Shown: positions 8,439-17,320, counted from the first letter of the stretch. The stretch: DNA of 64,000 nucleotides from Candidatus Nitrospira allomarina (GCF_032050975.1 NZ_CP116967.1:3903001-3967000); one strand, 5' to 3'. The notes: generated by a model from the sequence alone, not told the origin. Numbers and translations: made by a program.

Positions 8439-10100
8439 TTAAAACCGGGCAGAGGTCAAGATCACATCCGCATCGCTCCATACCTGCCGAAACGACTGAA
8501 GGACGGTTTCCGCCTCATCGGTTTTTCCCTGAGCACGTAAACTCTGTTCCAATCCGAAAAGCGCCCACCCGTTTTGAGGATGATCCCGGAGATCTTCTCG
8601 AAATATGCGCTCAGCTTCGCCAGCTTTTCCGGCCTCCAGGAGCACCGCACCCAACACCTGGCGCGAGGAAATGTACCAATCCTTCGGTTCCGTATAATTC
8701 AATCCGTCTTCAAATTCGACTGCGCGCTGCAACTGCCGCACCGCCTCCTCATAATTCTCATGCCCTGCCGCGATTTCTCCTTTCAGAACAGCCTCCGCAA
8801 TGGCCAGGATATCGGCGATATTATTCAGATCGAGAATTGTCAGCTTGGCTACAGCGGGGTCACGGGCAATCTCTGAAAGTTTCGTGGATTCCTGTTGGGC
8901 AGCCTCCAGTTTCCCCTCACGCACCCATGCTAATCCACGGGCGTAATGCCAAATAGCCGTGGGATACCGTAAATCCCCTGGAGGCGCGGGCTCAGCGAGA
9001 ATGTTCGACCACTGCCCGAATGCAATTTTGGTATAGAGGGGAATAGTCCAAAAATGTTGAATGGAGCCGCCGATGCCGGGAGCGCGCATCATCTCAGGCT
9101 TGACGGACGCCGCGGTCTCAAGAGCCGCCTGCATCGCCAGCTGCTGTTGCCCAAGCTTAATCGCCGCAGCCCAGAGGAAATGTGAATTGTGAGGAACATA
9201 GGCCGCCGTATACAGACTTTCCTCGTGAGCATGGTTCAAATAGTGCGCATCAACTTTAACAGCATGTTGATTGGCCAATACCGCATCTCGATACCGCCCG
9301 ACTCGAATATAGATATGAGCGGGCATATGGACAAGGTGTCCTGAGCCAGGAACAAGGGCTGGCAATCGTTCAGCACTGGGAAGAGCCTTCTCGGGATGGG
9401 ATGAGGCTTCCATGATATGAATATAGAGATGATTGGCCAACGGATGGCTGGCGGATTGGTCTAACACGGACTCCAGCGTCGAGACTATTTCCGGTGTCCA
9501 GGGTTTAGGCTCTCCTCCCCTACTCCAAAAATCCCAAGGATGCAGGTCCATCAGCGCTTCAGCTAATAACGCGCCAATGGTCGGGTCATCGGGAAACTGC
9601 TCTGCGACAGTCCGCATCGCCTCGGCATAGGCCACATCAAGTGGGGAACGATCGGCCACCACCTCTTTGGAGTAGCGCTTCGCCAGCGCCTGGATGAGCG
9701 CGGCCTCTTTTTCCGTGGTCTGATCCCTCAGCGCGACCGCCTTCTCCATGGCTGCGAAGGCCTGGGGAACGACAGAAGGATCCATCGGCGCATTGATATT
9801 CGGACCGAGTACCAACGCCTCACCCCAATAACACATGGCGCAGTCGGGATCGCGCTTTTGAGATTCCCGGAAAGACCTGGCGGCTTCGGCATGATTAAAG
9901 CCAAAGGACAGAATGAGACCTTGATCGAAATACCTCTGCACCATCGCTCCATTGGAGGAGATCGGAAAATGATGGCTCCCTAATCCCTCCTGAAGGAGAA
10001 CGGACTCTGCCAAGCCTTGATTCGGAAAGGGCATGCCCATTCCAGACAGAGCAACAATACACAGGATTGAGAACACCTTTGAATACATAGGAATTTCCAT
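8439..10100 (-). CDS. Secreted tetratricopeptide repeat protein
   Basis: A 553-residue exported protein. I place the start at 10100 because a strong AGGAGG lies about 7 bases upstream; a longer ORF starts at 10130. The N-terminus is a Sec signal (MYSKVFSILCIVALSGMGMP). The body is helical and repetitive, with TPR-like units, e.g. GFNHAEAARSFRESQKRDPD, YEEAVRQLQRAVEFEDG, KAGEAERIFREDLRDHP and KTDEAETVLQSFRQVW. A conserved CAMCYWGEALVLGPNIN block and a histidine-containing LYIHIMEASSHPEKAL occur, as in a widespread family of TPR proteins annotated only as hypothetical. Function is unknown, but a periplasmic scaffolding role is likely from the fold. Confidence 0.8.
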   Translation of the reverse strand: MEIPMYSKVFSILCIVALSGMGMPFPNQGLAESVLLQEGLGSHHFPISSNGAMVQRYFDQGLILSFGFNHAEAARSFRESQKRDPDCAMCYWGEALVLGPNINAPMDPSVVPQAFAAMEKAVALRDQTTEKEAALIQALAKRYSKEVVADRSPLDVAYAEAMRTVAEQFPDDPTIGALLAEALMDLHPWDFWSRGGEPKPWTPEIVSTLESVLDQSASHPLANHLYIHIMEASSHPEKALPSAERLPALVPGSGHLVHMPAHIYIRVGRYRDAVLANQHAVKVDAHYLNHAHEESLYTAAYVPHNSHFLWAAAIKLGQQQLAMQAALETAASVKPEMMRAPGIGGSIQHFWTIPLYTKIAFGQWSNILAEPAPPGDLRYPTAIWHYARGLAWVREGKLEAAQQESTKLSEIARDPAVAKLTILDLNNIADILAIAEAVLKGEIAAGHENYEEAVRQLQRAVEFEDGLNYTEPKDWYISSRQVLGAVLLEAGKAGEAERIFREDLRDHPQNGWALFGLEQSLRAQGKTDEAETVLQSFRQVWSDADVILTSARF

Positions 10101-10353
10101 ATGACTCCTCCTCATCGATAGACCTAGCATCAGGGATGCGTATTATAGATCTTCTTATCGCAATTGACATTTTATGGGCAACATGTTTTTTCTGGTGATT
10201 CGAACTTTTCCTCCGCATTTCTGATTGACTACGCTCTACGGATTGTCCCATATAGTGTTTCAACAGTATTTTCGTTAGGCTACCCGGCCAGTAAATATTT
10301 CGCCGGCTAGGTCGGTTGATGAGAAAGAGCCTCTTGCCGACATTGAAAGGATT

Positions 10354-10689
10354 GTGAGGATGACCTATTTGTATTTGTTTTTGGCTATTGTGGCAGAAGT
10401 GATTGCAACCAGTTCACTCAAGGCAGCCGAGGGTTTCACCAAATTAGGCCCAAGCCTGTTAGTCGTCATTGGATATTTCGCGGCATTTTTTTTGTTAAGC
10501 CTCGTGTTGAGAAGCATGACGGTCGGCATCGCTTATGCCATTTGGTCAGGTGTTGGCATCGTTCTCCTGGCGCTCGTCGGTGCAGTCGCCTTTCGGGAAA
10601 TTCCAGATACGCCGGCAGTCATTGGAATGGGGTTGATCATCGCGGGGGTGATTGTCATTCATGTCTTTTCCCAAACCGTTCGGGTATAG
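10354..10689 (+). CDS. Small multidrug resistance (SMR) family transporter
   Basis: A 111-residue protein with four transmembrane helices, the SMR family length. The essential membrane-embedded glutamate is present in TM1 (LFLAIVAEVIATSSLK; Glu14 in the EmrE scheme). TM2 (VVIGYFAAFFLLSLVLR), TM3 (VGIAYAIWSGVGIVLLALVG) and TM4 (AVIGMGLIIAGVIVIHVFS) carry the expected AYAIWSG signature. The start may be GTG 10354 or ATG 10360; AAAGG upstream suits either. SMR proteins exchange protons for cationic drugs or for guanidinium. The motif fits the Qac-type group more than the Gdx group, but this is not certain. Confidence 0.92.
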   Translation: MRMTYLYLFLAIVAEVIATSSLKAAEGFTKLGPSLLVVIGYFAAFFLLSLVLRSMTVGIAYAIWSGVGIVLLALVGAVAFREIPDTPAVIGMGLIIAGVIVIHVFSQTVRV

Positions 10690-10706
10690 GACGCCCGTCC
10701 TACCCC

Positions 10707-10931
10707 TCAAATCCAATGCTTCTTTCGAAAAGCCCACAGCATGCCGATCGCGAGAACGAGCATGAGGCTCATCACAAGCGGATAGCCCCAGGGCCATTCC
10801 AATTCCGACATCACTTCAAAGTTCATCCCATAGATCCCTACGATAAACGTCAATGGAATAAAAATCGTCGCAATCATGGTCAGCACATTCATGGTTAGCT
10901 TATTACTTAAACTCGTGAGATAGATATTCAT
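10707..10931 (-). pseudogene. Free-standing CorA membrane-domain fragment (truncated corA)
   Basis: These 74 residues correspond only to the last part of a CorA Mg2+ channel. They include the end of the long stalk helix (YLTSLSNKLTMNVLTMIATI), TM1 ending in the signature YGMNF, the periplasmic loop with ELEWPWGYP and TM2 with a basic tail. The whole cytoplasmic funnel (about 240 residues) is missing. A stop codon precedes the ATG in frame and no CorA-like frame is seen further upstream. A good Shine-Dalgarno (GGAAGGA) lies a few bases before the ATG, so it could still be translated. It resembles, but is not identical to, the C-terminus of the full-length CorA at 47732-48679. It is convergent with the SMR gene. 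Confidence 0.75.
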
Positions 10932-11044
10932 CTATTCCTTCCAGCCTTCAAACACAAATGACACACAACCATCATTTTCCTGCTCTTTTCTCCGGCACGA
11001 CTTCGCTGTAACGTCCTCAGTTAAAAATTGACCATATCTCCAAT

Positions 11045-12061
11045 ATGCGAAACTTCGACCAGCCATTGATGTCCCGCCGACGATTCCTGCAATTAAGCGG
11101 GACCTTGGTTGTGGCTCCTTTTTTCTTGGCCAACCAACCGGCCAGGGCCGGCATGTGGAGCCAACTGTTCGGTTCCACCAAACGAACCACGAGTCCTATC
11201 ACCTCAAACGATGAATTTTATATCACCTCTTACCGTACTCCTCCCTTTGTGCCTGCTGATCGATGGGCACTGACCATTCGAGGAACGGTCATATCCCCGT
11301 TTACCCTTACCTACCGGGACCTGCTCGCCCAACCGGCGATCACAGAAATCGTCACATTGGAATGTGTCGGTAATGGGGTCGCGGGAGAAGCGATCGGCAC
11401 GGCTGAATGGCAGGGAGTCCGGCTCAAGGCACTCTTAGACAAGGCCAGGGTCACATCACACACCCAGGACGTGGTCTTTCATGCCGCCGATGGATACTCC
11501 GACAGTCTCACCATCGAACGGGCCATGATGGATGACATCATGGTTGCCTATCGCATGAACGGGGTGTCCCTGCCTTTGGGACATGGATTTCCAGCCAGAA
11601 TGATCGTACCTGGGCATTACGGCATGAAGCATGTCCAGTGGCTCACGGGAATCGAGGTGGTATCCTCGGATTACAAAGGCTATTACCAACGCAAAGACTG
11701 GACGGATGAGGCCATCGTCAAAACCAAGTCCTGGATTACGGATCCACAAACCGGAGATACCCTGCCCGCCCAAAAACCATTCATCATGCAGGGCTTTGCT
11801 TTTGCGGGATCCCGGGGGATTCGTCGGGTGGACATCAGCACCGACGGAGGAGAATCCTGGTCGGCCGCGACCCTGGCCCCGTCACTTTCTCCCTACTCAT
11901 GGGTCATGTGGAAGTATCCATGGGAACCCCAAAAACCGGGTGATTTCCATATTTTCGCTCGAGCGACTGATGGAACAGGGGAACAACAAGCGGCGCAAGA
12001 ACATCCGCCATTTCCCGACGGAGCCTCGGGCTTGCAAGAAGTCATCGTTTCAATTATCTAA
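11045..12061 (+). CDS. Tat-exported molybdopterin oxidoreductase, sulfite oxidase family
   Basis: A 338-residue protein with a Tat signal (SRRRFLQLSG then a hydrophobic stretch to QPARAG), as expected for a periplasmic molybdoenzyme folded before export. The Mo-pterin domain contains the conserved cysteine ligand in TLECVGNG (near residue 100) and the HGFPARMIVPGHYGMKHVQW block. The C-terminal Mo-co dimerization domain is visible as GIRRVDISTDGGESWSAATL. No haem-binding motif is present, so electrons must leave through a partner. MsrP-type methionine sulfoxide reductases belong to the same superfamily, but no MsrQ membrane partner is adjacent and the dimerization domain argues for a sulfite-oxidase-like protein. 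A DUF547 lipoprotein follows 21 bases later. Confidence 0.88.
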   Translation: MRNFDQPLMSRRRFLQLSGTLVVAPFFLANQPARAGMWSQLFGSTKRTTSPITSNDEFYITSYRTPPFVPADRWALTIRGTVISPFTLTYRDLLAQPAITEIVTLECVGNGVAGEAIGTAEWQGVRLKALLDKARVTSHTQDVVFHAADGYSDSLTIERAMMDDIMVAYRMNGVSLPLGHGFPARMIVPGHYGMKHVQWLTGIEVVSSDYKGYYQRKDWTDEAIVKTKSWITDPQTGDTLPAQKPFIMQGFAFAGSRGIRRVDISTDGGESWSAATLAPSLSPYSWVMWKYPWEPQKPGDFHIFARATDGTGEQQAAQEHPPFPDGASGLQEVIVSII

Positions 12062-12082
12062 GAACAGGACCCTGCCAACGTT

Positions 12083-12898
12083 ATGGAATGGATCACCCGA
12101 TTTTCAAGCCCGGGGCAAGCGCCCTTCATTCTTATCATTTCCTTCGTCCTTTCCATGGGGTGCTCGACTATTCCCCATACGTTTACTCCTTCTCATCCCA
12201 TTCCTCCGGAAGCTTTTAGCCATGAATACTTTCATCAAGCACTCATGGCTCATGTGAAAAACGGCGTAGTGGACTATCCCCAATTCGCGCACGATTCACA
12301 CTTCACTGGTTACCTTCACCTTCTTCAACATATCGCCCCCCAACAACTTCCGACTCCCAACCATCGTCTGGCCTTTTGGATTAATGCCTATAATGCTTTT
12401 GCTATCAAAGGCATCATTGATGGGTATACTCCAACCTCACTGACGGGACGGTACACGTTTTTTCTCGGCCGGACATACCAGGTGGGCGGGGAATTATTGA
12501 ATTTGTATGACCTGGAACAGCACCTCTTGATTCCAGACTTCAAGGAACCCCGTATACATTTTGCTATAGTCTGCGCCTCACAATCCTGTCCGAAACTTCA
12601 ATCGGCAGCCTACGCTCCCGAGTCCCTTGACCAACAACTCACGGCAAGTGCCCGACAGTTTATTAACGATCCCACACGCAACCGGTTCGACCGACAACGC
12701 CGCATCGCCTATCTATCCAAAATCTTCGATTGGTTTTCGGAGGATTTCATCAATCATTCAGGGTCACTGCTGGGCTATGTTGCACAATTCGTAACAGATC
12801 CGTATCTCGCGAACGATATCCGCCAGAACTCGTATACCATTGAATTTTTTGACTATGACTGGAGCCTCAATGGAATCCCTCCTCTCTCCCCTTCTTAA
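12083..12898 (+). CDS. DUF547 domain lipoprotein
   Basis: A 271-residue protein with an N-terminal hydrophobic segment ending in a lipobox (VLSMGC), so it is probably a lipoprotein. The DUF547 core is recognisable from LAFWINAYNAFAIKGIIDGY, the later HFAIVCASQSCPKL with two cysteines, and the late YLSKIFDWFSEDF. DUF547 proteins are widespread and functionally uncharacterised. In eukaryotes the domain is often fused to glutaredoxin- or DEP-type modules, and the CASQSCP motif suggests a possible metal or thiol site (inference). The gene starts 21 bases after the molybdoenzyme gene and is probably in the same operon. Confidence 0.85.
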   Translation: MEWITRFSSPGQAPFILIISFVLSMGCSTIPHTFTPSHPIPPEAFSHEYFHQALMAHVKNGVVDYPQFAHDSHFTGYLHLLQHIAPQQLPTPNHRLAFWINAYNAFAIKGIIDGYTPTSLTGRYTFFLGRTYQVGGELLNLYDLEQHLLIPDFKEPRIHFAIVCASQSCPKLQSAAYAPESLDQQLTASARQFINDPTRNRFDRQRRIAYLSKIFDWFSEDFINHSGSLLGYVAQFVTDPYLANDIRQNSYTIEFFDYDWSLNGIPPLSPS

Positions 12899-13098
12899 AA
12901 ATCTGGGTCCATTCCCATCCCGTTCCATCCTTGGCCTTCTATTTCCATGAAATTTTGTTTGCGGGCTTGTAACATCCAATACTCCTCGGAGACTGCCTAA
13001 GTGAAGACGCGTTTCCTGATGGTAGGAGATCGCGCTAAGCAGGGCCCTCATGCCCGCCTAAGTGTCGCAGAGCGCAAGAGTTTGGAGAAAATGTCGGT

Positions 13099-13782
13099 AT
13101 GCTGGTGAAATCCGGCGAGCATGTGCACCTGGCGCAATTACTCCAATTTATGGTCCTGGGCGAACAATTGGCCCACGATTGTGCGAAAACTCAGGCCACC
13201 TTGGTGAGGGAACCAGGTCTGCAGCGGTTTCTTGCCGGTCAGGCCAAGCAGGAGGGGCGACATGCGGTGATCTTTCAGTGGGCGATCCGCTGTCTGGCCC
13301 CACGGGATCGGCAGTCTCCTGTCATTTCTCACCAGATGAATCAGTACCGCCGGCTCATCATGTCCGCCCTGACACGTGGGGACCTTGCGGAATCTCTTCT
13401 GGCGGAACAAATTATTCTAGAGGGGTTAGGCCAAGCCATTTTACAAAGGCTGGAAACGGGTCTTCTCAAACGAGGCGCCCCATTTCGAAAATTACGCCAC
13501 ATACTCCTCCAACAGGAAGAGGCCCATCACGGTTTTGGACTTCGGACATTGCAAAGAATGTTGGACGAGGGTCATACATCCACTGACCACCTGAGGGAAT
13601 TAGCCCCTGCATATTTGGAATTGGGAAAAACCCTTCTGTTTTCGGCACAGGACTCCTTTTATTGCATTCAAGAAGATCCTCACGAATATTGGAAGGACTT
13701 TCAACGCGACCTTCCGGAATGGTTACGAGAGCATCCTCAGGGTGGCCCCTTCCTACCGAATGGTCTTTACGTGGCCCGGTAA
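13099..13782 (+). CDS. Ferritin-like diiron carboxylate protein
   Basis: A 227-residue all-helical protein with no export signal. The spacing of potential iron ligands matches a four-helix diiron bundle: Glu22 in LGEQLAHD, Glu52 and His55 in QEGRH, Glu103 and/or Glu108 in LAEQIILEGLGQ, and Glu140 with His143/His144 in QEEAHHGFG. Thus two ExxH motifs sit in helices 2 and 4, preceded by lone glutamates in helices 1 and 3. This is the pattern of ferritin-like superfamily oxygenases and oxidases, not of storage ferritin subunits. I do not recognise a specific enzyme. A GT2 glycosyltransferase follows after about 20 bases. Confidence 0.7.
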   Translation: MLVKSGEHVHLAQLLQFMVLGEQLAHDCAKTQATLVREPGLQRFLAGQAKQEGRHAVIFQWAIRCLAPRDRQSPVISHQMNQYRRLIMSALTRGDLAESLLAEQIILEGLGQAILQRLETGLLKRGAPFRKLRHILLQQEEAHHGFGLRTLQRMLDEGHTSTDHLRELAPAYLELGKTLLFSAQDSFYCIQEDPHEYWKDFQRDLPEWLREHPQGGPFLPNGLYVAR

Positions 13783-13804
13783 ACGGCGCGCACAGAAAAG
13801 TTTT

Positions 13805-14500
13805 ATGATTTGGGTCATTATTCCCACCTACAACGAGGAGAAGGCCCTCCCGCACACCATCAAGTCCGTGTTGTCGCAATCAACACCCTACCGGGTCATC
13901 GTCGTGGATGGAGGAAGTACCGACCGTACTCTTGAAATCCTCCGCCAGAATCCACAAATTTCCTGGTGTATGGCCCCCAAAGGGCGCGCATCACAAATGA
14001 ATGCAGGCGCCCGAATGGTGATTCAGCAGCAGCCTTCCGCCGCTGATTGGCTCCTGTTTCTCCATGCAGACACTCAACTCCCTCGCGGCGCCTTCCAGCA
14101 ATTACACCATCTTGCTTCCGACCTTTCCTCTCAGGCGGGAGGATTCCGCCATCGCTTCTCTGGAAATGATTGGCGGTTACGGATGATTTCCTGGTTGGAT
14201 AATCTCCGATGCACACATTCACATATCGTCTATGGGGATCAGGCCTTATTCGTGAGACAAGGCCTGTTCACCCAATTAGGAGGATTCCCTCTGCAGGCCG
14301 TTCTTGAAGATGTCGTGTTTGGACAGACTCTTCTGACGAAAACGACTCCCAGACTTTTGCCTTTGACGGTCATCACCGATTCCCGGAAATTTGTCAAAAT
14401 GGGAATATGGCGGAGCTTTATTCGCGTCCTCATGATTATCCTGCATGTGGAATTTGGGCTCCCCACATTTTCTCCTGCTTTTTTCCGGGACGTCCGGTAA
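13805..14500 (+). CDS. Family 2 glycosyltransferase, TIGR04283-like
   Basis: A soluble GT-A fold enzyme of 231 residues. It starts directly with WVIIPTYNEEKALPHTIKSV and has the nucleotide-binding VVDGGSTDRT and the metal-binding DxD-type LFLHADTQLP. The C-terminal part has VYGDQALFVR and an acceptor-site GFPLQAVLEDVVF. GRASQMNAGAR is characteristic of the TIGR04283 group (transferase 2, rSAM/selenodomain-associated), some members of which act in arsenosugar synthesis. No rSAM/selenodomain partner is present here. The ATG at 13805 is preferred over 13742, because the longer version overlaps the upstream gene by 41 bases and adds a non-family tail. Confidence 0.82.
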   Translation: MIWVIIPTYNEEKALPHTIKSVLSQSTPYRVIVVDGGSTDRTLEILRQNPQISWCMAPKGRASQMNAGARMVIQQQPSAADWLLFLHADTQLPRGAFQQLHHLASDLSSQAGGFRHRFSGNDWRLRMISWLDNLRCTHSHIVYGDQALFVRQGLFTQLGGFPLQAVLEDVVFGQTLLTKTTPRLLPLTVITDSRKFVKMGIWRSFIRVLMIILHVEFGLPTFSPAFFRDVR

Positions 14501-14730
14501 ACCCCATCGGCTTGTCTCATTTTGTGGGACTTTCACAAGGTTGTAATGGATACGAGGAATTTTCTTCGTGCAGAAACTAACGCTCAGGAATTGTACACAA
14601 TGAACACGTACTCCACCGGGTAGCATGCGTCGATGGCAGAAGCCCCATCGGGTTCCTGAAGAAATTCTCCCCAAAAACCTCAAGAGTTCCGGGGGCCCGC
14701 ACCGATATATTTTTCATAAGAGATTCCATC

Positions 14731-14994
14731 ATGAGCCATCGCCACGAACCCATTCCTCATACGGAAGATTTACCGAACTTTCTTCGGGAATTCGACGACA
14801 GTGATTTACAACGCTATACCTGTTTTTCCGGCGAATTCCGCGATCAACGGATGGAAGCCGGCGCCATGGCCGAAGCAGGATTTTGGAATGCCGTCGTAAA
14901 CCTATGTATCGATGAACGATTGCGGCGGGACCAGGATATTAAGCGATTAGAATATATGTATCGAACCGGCGTGGATCCGGAGCACAACTCCTGA
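14731..14994 (+). CDS. Small protein of unknown function, paralogue of the gene at 15400
   Basis: An 87-residue acidic, soluble, helical protein with no recognised domain. Its core (FLREFDDSDLQRYTCFSGEF, then RDQRMEAGAMAEAGFWNAVV) aligns along its length with the 77-residue product of 15400-15633. Both keep the order ExFRDQR, A.FWN.V, DER/EER.RR, a charged helix and TG.DP near the end. The shared pattern shows that both are real genes. The charged helix with repeated Arg and Glu suggests protein or nucleic-acid binding, but no function can be given. Confidence 0.7.
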   Translation: MSHRHEPIPHTEDLPNFLREFDDSDLQRYTCFSGEFRDQRMEAGAMAEAGFWNAVVNLCIDERLRRDQDIKRLEYMYRTGVDPEHNS

Positions 14995-15008
14995 ACGATT
15001 CACACCCA

Positions 15009-15269
15009 TCACGTTCCCTCCTCCGTATTCTCTGTCTTCCAGGCCTCTAATCGCTTCCGGGCTTTTTCGGCAAATTCACTCTCAGGATGTTGCTGAATAA
15101 TCTGTTCGTATAATTCTTGAGCATGGGCGCGATTATGTTGTTGCTCCTCAAACTGAGCCGTTTCAAATAATTGTCGAGGATCTTCCCCGCAACCCCAAAC
15201 CATGGCGCACAATACCCCAATCCCGATCCACCGATAGCAGGCGCACATACTGAATGACATATGTTTCAT
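15009..15269 (-). CDS. Small lipoprotein with TPR-like helix pair
   Basis: An 86-residue protein. I place the start at 15269 (MKHMSF), with GGAGG about 10 bases upstream. A hydrophobic signal ends in the lipobox MVWGC, so the mature lipoprotein starts at that cysteine. The remaining 55 residues form one TPR-like helix pair (HNRAHAQELYEQIIQQHPES, then EFAEKARKRLEAWK), as in the BamD/YbgF family of envelope TPR proteins. It is inserted, in opposite orientation, between two paralogous small genes. Its role is unknown; a binding partner in the envelope is plausible. Confidence 0.75.
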   Translation of the reverse strand: MKHMSFSMCACYRWIGIGVLCAMVWGCGEDPRQLFETAQFEEQQHNRAHAQELYEQIIQQHPESEFAEKARKRLEAWKTENTEEGT

Positions 15270-15399
15270 CGAGAAATTTCCTCCCAAGAATTCATCTCAC
15301 CCTAAGGAACACGCCAAGAACCGCCGATACACGTTCTCATGCTCGCTGTGACCAACATTCATTATGTACATCTCCAACTTCAGGAAGGCCAGTTGACTT

Positions 15400-15633
15400 A
15401 TGCATGCTGAAGACGAACTGCTTGAATCACTCAGAAGTTTTAACGATTGCGAAATTCGAGTGTATACCCGTTTTGCGACCGAATGGCGAGACCAACGGTT
15501 AAGCGACGGGTCACAGGCTGAAGTCTCCTTTTGGAATTCCGTCATCTCCATGCTGGTGGAGGAGCGTCACCGCCGCAAAGAAGAAGTACAGCGACTTGAG
15601 GCCATGTTTCAAACCGGCCACGATCCCGGGTAA
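15400..15633 (+). CDS. Small protein of unknown function, paralogue of the gene at 14731
   Basis: A 77-residue protein homologous to the product of 14731-14994. Shared blocks are LRSFNDCEIRVYTRF, EWRDQR, EVSFWNSVISM, VEERHRR and FQTGHDP. The N-terminus is shorter by ten residues. AGGAAGG lies about 11 bases upstream of the ATG. The two copies are separated by a single oppositely oriented lipoprotein gene. Sequence divergence is high (roughly half the aligned residues differ), so the duplication is old or the copies were recruited separately. No function is known. Confidence 0.7.
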   Translation: MHAEDELLESLRSFNDCEIRVYTRFATEWRDQRLSDGSQAEVSFWNSVISMLVEERHRRKEEVQRLEAMFQTGHDPG

Positions 15634-15643
15634 AAAACCCGGG
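15625..15643. terminator. Short GC-rich hairpin at the stop codon of the gene ending at 15633
   Basis: A perfect inverted repeat, CCCGGGT followed by ACCCGGG with an A-rich loop, overlaps the stop codon. It would form a stable seven-base-pair stem. No T-tract follows, so factor-independent termination is unsure; it may protect the mRNA end. Confidence 0.35.
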
Positions 15644-15762
15644 TTCGCGTCCTTTACACCTGCCCGTGGAATGTCCATTCGCCTGGGATCCCTGCTCAAC
15701 TTCCAACACTAGGCCCCGGTTCATATGTTCCTCCACATGGATCTCTCTCACAGCCCCGCACC

Positions 15763-16971
15763 CTAGCTCTCCCCAAGAACGGTTTCGTACAACACCTTCG
15801 TGCGTTTGGCAATTTTGTCCCAGCCAAAAAATTCTTCCGCCCGTCGTCTCCCGGCTTGCCCCATGGGCGCCCGTAATTCAGGATCCCGCATGAGTTGATT
15901 CAACCGATCGGCCAAGTCCTGTGCAAACCGCTCAGGATCTTTCGGACTAAAGGGAGCTTCTTCCAATTGGGCAACCGGCACCAAAAATCCCGTCTCATCC
16001 TCCACAACAACCTCAGGAATGCCGCCGACGGCAGAAGCCACCACAGGCACCTCACAGGCCATGGCCTCTAAATTGATGATCCCGAATGGTTCATAAATAG
16101 ACGGACAACAAAAAACCCCGGCATGAGAATACAATTCAATGAGACTCGGTTTGTCCAGGATATCCGGTATCCAATAAATATGCTTTCGATGGGCGGAAAT
16201 CTGGTCGAGCGCCTCTTTCATTTCCGCTGCCATGGCCGGTGTATCAGGAGAGCTGGCACACAACACTACGGGAAACTCCTCATCTAAATAAGAGAGAGCC
16301 TGAATCAAATAGGTAATACCCTTCTGCCGGGTCATTCTCCCTACAAACAACACATAAGGTTGTCCGGCAGGAATCCCATATCGGGTTAACACCTCCTGGC
16401 TTTGGACTTTCCGAAATTCTTGAAGGTCAATCCCGTTATGAATGACATGAATCCGTTCTTCAGGAACCTGAAACAACTTGAGAATGTCTTTCTTGGTTCC
16501 TTCGGAAACGGCGATAATGGCATCAGCCATCTCCAGGGCAGTTTTCTCAACCCATAGAGAAAAATCATACCCGCCGGCTAATTGCTCTCGTTTCCATGGC
16601 CGAAGGGGCTCCAATGAATGCGTGGTGATGACCAGCGGAATCCCGTAATTGAGCTTGGCCATAATACCGCCCAAATGGGTATACCAGGTATGGCAATGAA
16701 TCAGATCTGCGCCCAACCCCTCGGCATTCATTTGCCAGCAGCGCTGCACCGCGCCAAGGACCGAATGCAAGGGCTTGGGAGCTGTAAACGGAGTGTCTCC
16801 TAAGGGAATCCCATGCACCTTCAGATTGCCTTGATCCAGGCGTTGATCACCAAAACAGCGGACTTCGATGGGAAGAAGATGTGATAATTCCCGACTCAAA
16901 TACTCCACATGCGCCCCGGCGCCTCCATAGGTGTAGGGGGGAAATTCATTGGTGAACATCAAGACTTTCAT
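15763..16971 (-). CDS. Glycogen synthase-like family 4 glycosyltransferase
   Basis: A 402-residue GT-B enzyme. It starts KVLMFTNEFPPYTYGGAGAH, where the glycine-rich loop binds the phosphate of the nucleotide sugar. The C-terminal domain has VLFVGRMTRQKGITYLIQAL and the donor-site EPFGIINLEAMACEVPVVAS with the E-x7-E motif. It resembles the actinobacterial-type glycogen synthase (TIGR02149, GlgM/GlgA-like), which makes alpha-1,4-glucan or maltose-1-phosphate from ADP-glucose. No glgB, glgC or glgE is adjacent, so substrate is inferred from similarity only. ATG 16971 is preferred over GTG 16983 because it begins the conserved core directly. Confidence 0.82.
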   Translation of the reverse strand: MKVLMFTNEFPPYTYGGAGAHVEYLSRELSHLLPIEVRCFGDQRLDQGNLKVHGIPLGDTPFTAPKPLHSVLGAVQRCWQMNAEGLGADLIHCHTWYTHLGGIMAKLNYGIPLVITTHSLEPLRPWKREQLAGGYDFSLWVEKTALEMADAIIAVSEGTKKDILKLFQVPEERIHVIHNGIDLQEFRKVQSQEVLTRYGIPAGQPYVLFVGRMTRQKGITYLIQALSYLDEEFPVVLCASSPDTPAMAAEMKEALDQISAHRKHIYWIPDILDKPSLIELYSHAGVFCCPSIYEPFGIINLEAMACEVPVVASAVGGIPEVVVEDETGFLVPVAQLEEAPFSPKDPERFAQDLADRLNQLMRDPELRAPMGQAGRRRAEEFFGWDKIAKRTKVLYETVLGES

Positions 16972-17320
16972 GGGCAACGACACTCCATTATGATCGTGAG
17001 GACTTTCAGCAGTCTGCTACATTAAAAGAAAATTCATACGAAGTCACCTTCCTTCCTAAAAAAAACATACGAAGAAAAATGGAAGGACCTGAGCAGACAA
17101 CCCGCTCCCGTGAGGACTGAAGGCTGTCACCCTCACATGTCTCTTTCATGATCGCGGTTGGGTCTTTTAAGTACGGAAGACCAAAAACTCGAGACTCACT
17201 TGAAGTTTCAATGAAAGAAAACGCACAATTGAAATTCAAATGAACAGGAGGTTGCCAAGCAGACCGGATAGTAACTTGGACCAACCATCAGCTCTTTAAG
17301 GTTATAGACGAAAAAGGGGA
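16972..17320. other. Divergent intergenic region between glycosyltransferase and fumarase genes
   Basis: About 350 bases between divergently transcribed genes, so it should carry both promoters. I see A+T-rich tracts but no motif I can name. The open frame on the minus strand has no family features. Confidence 0.5.

Noticed and set aside
11045-12061. MsrP methionine sulfoxide reductase
   Set aside because: No MsrQ partner and a visible Mo-co dimerization domain; sulfite oxidase family is a better description.
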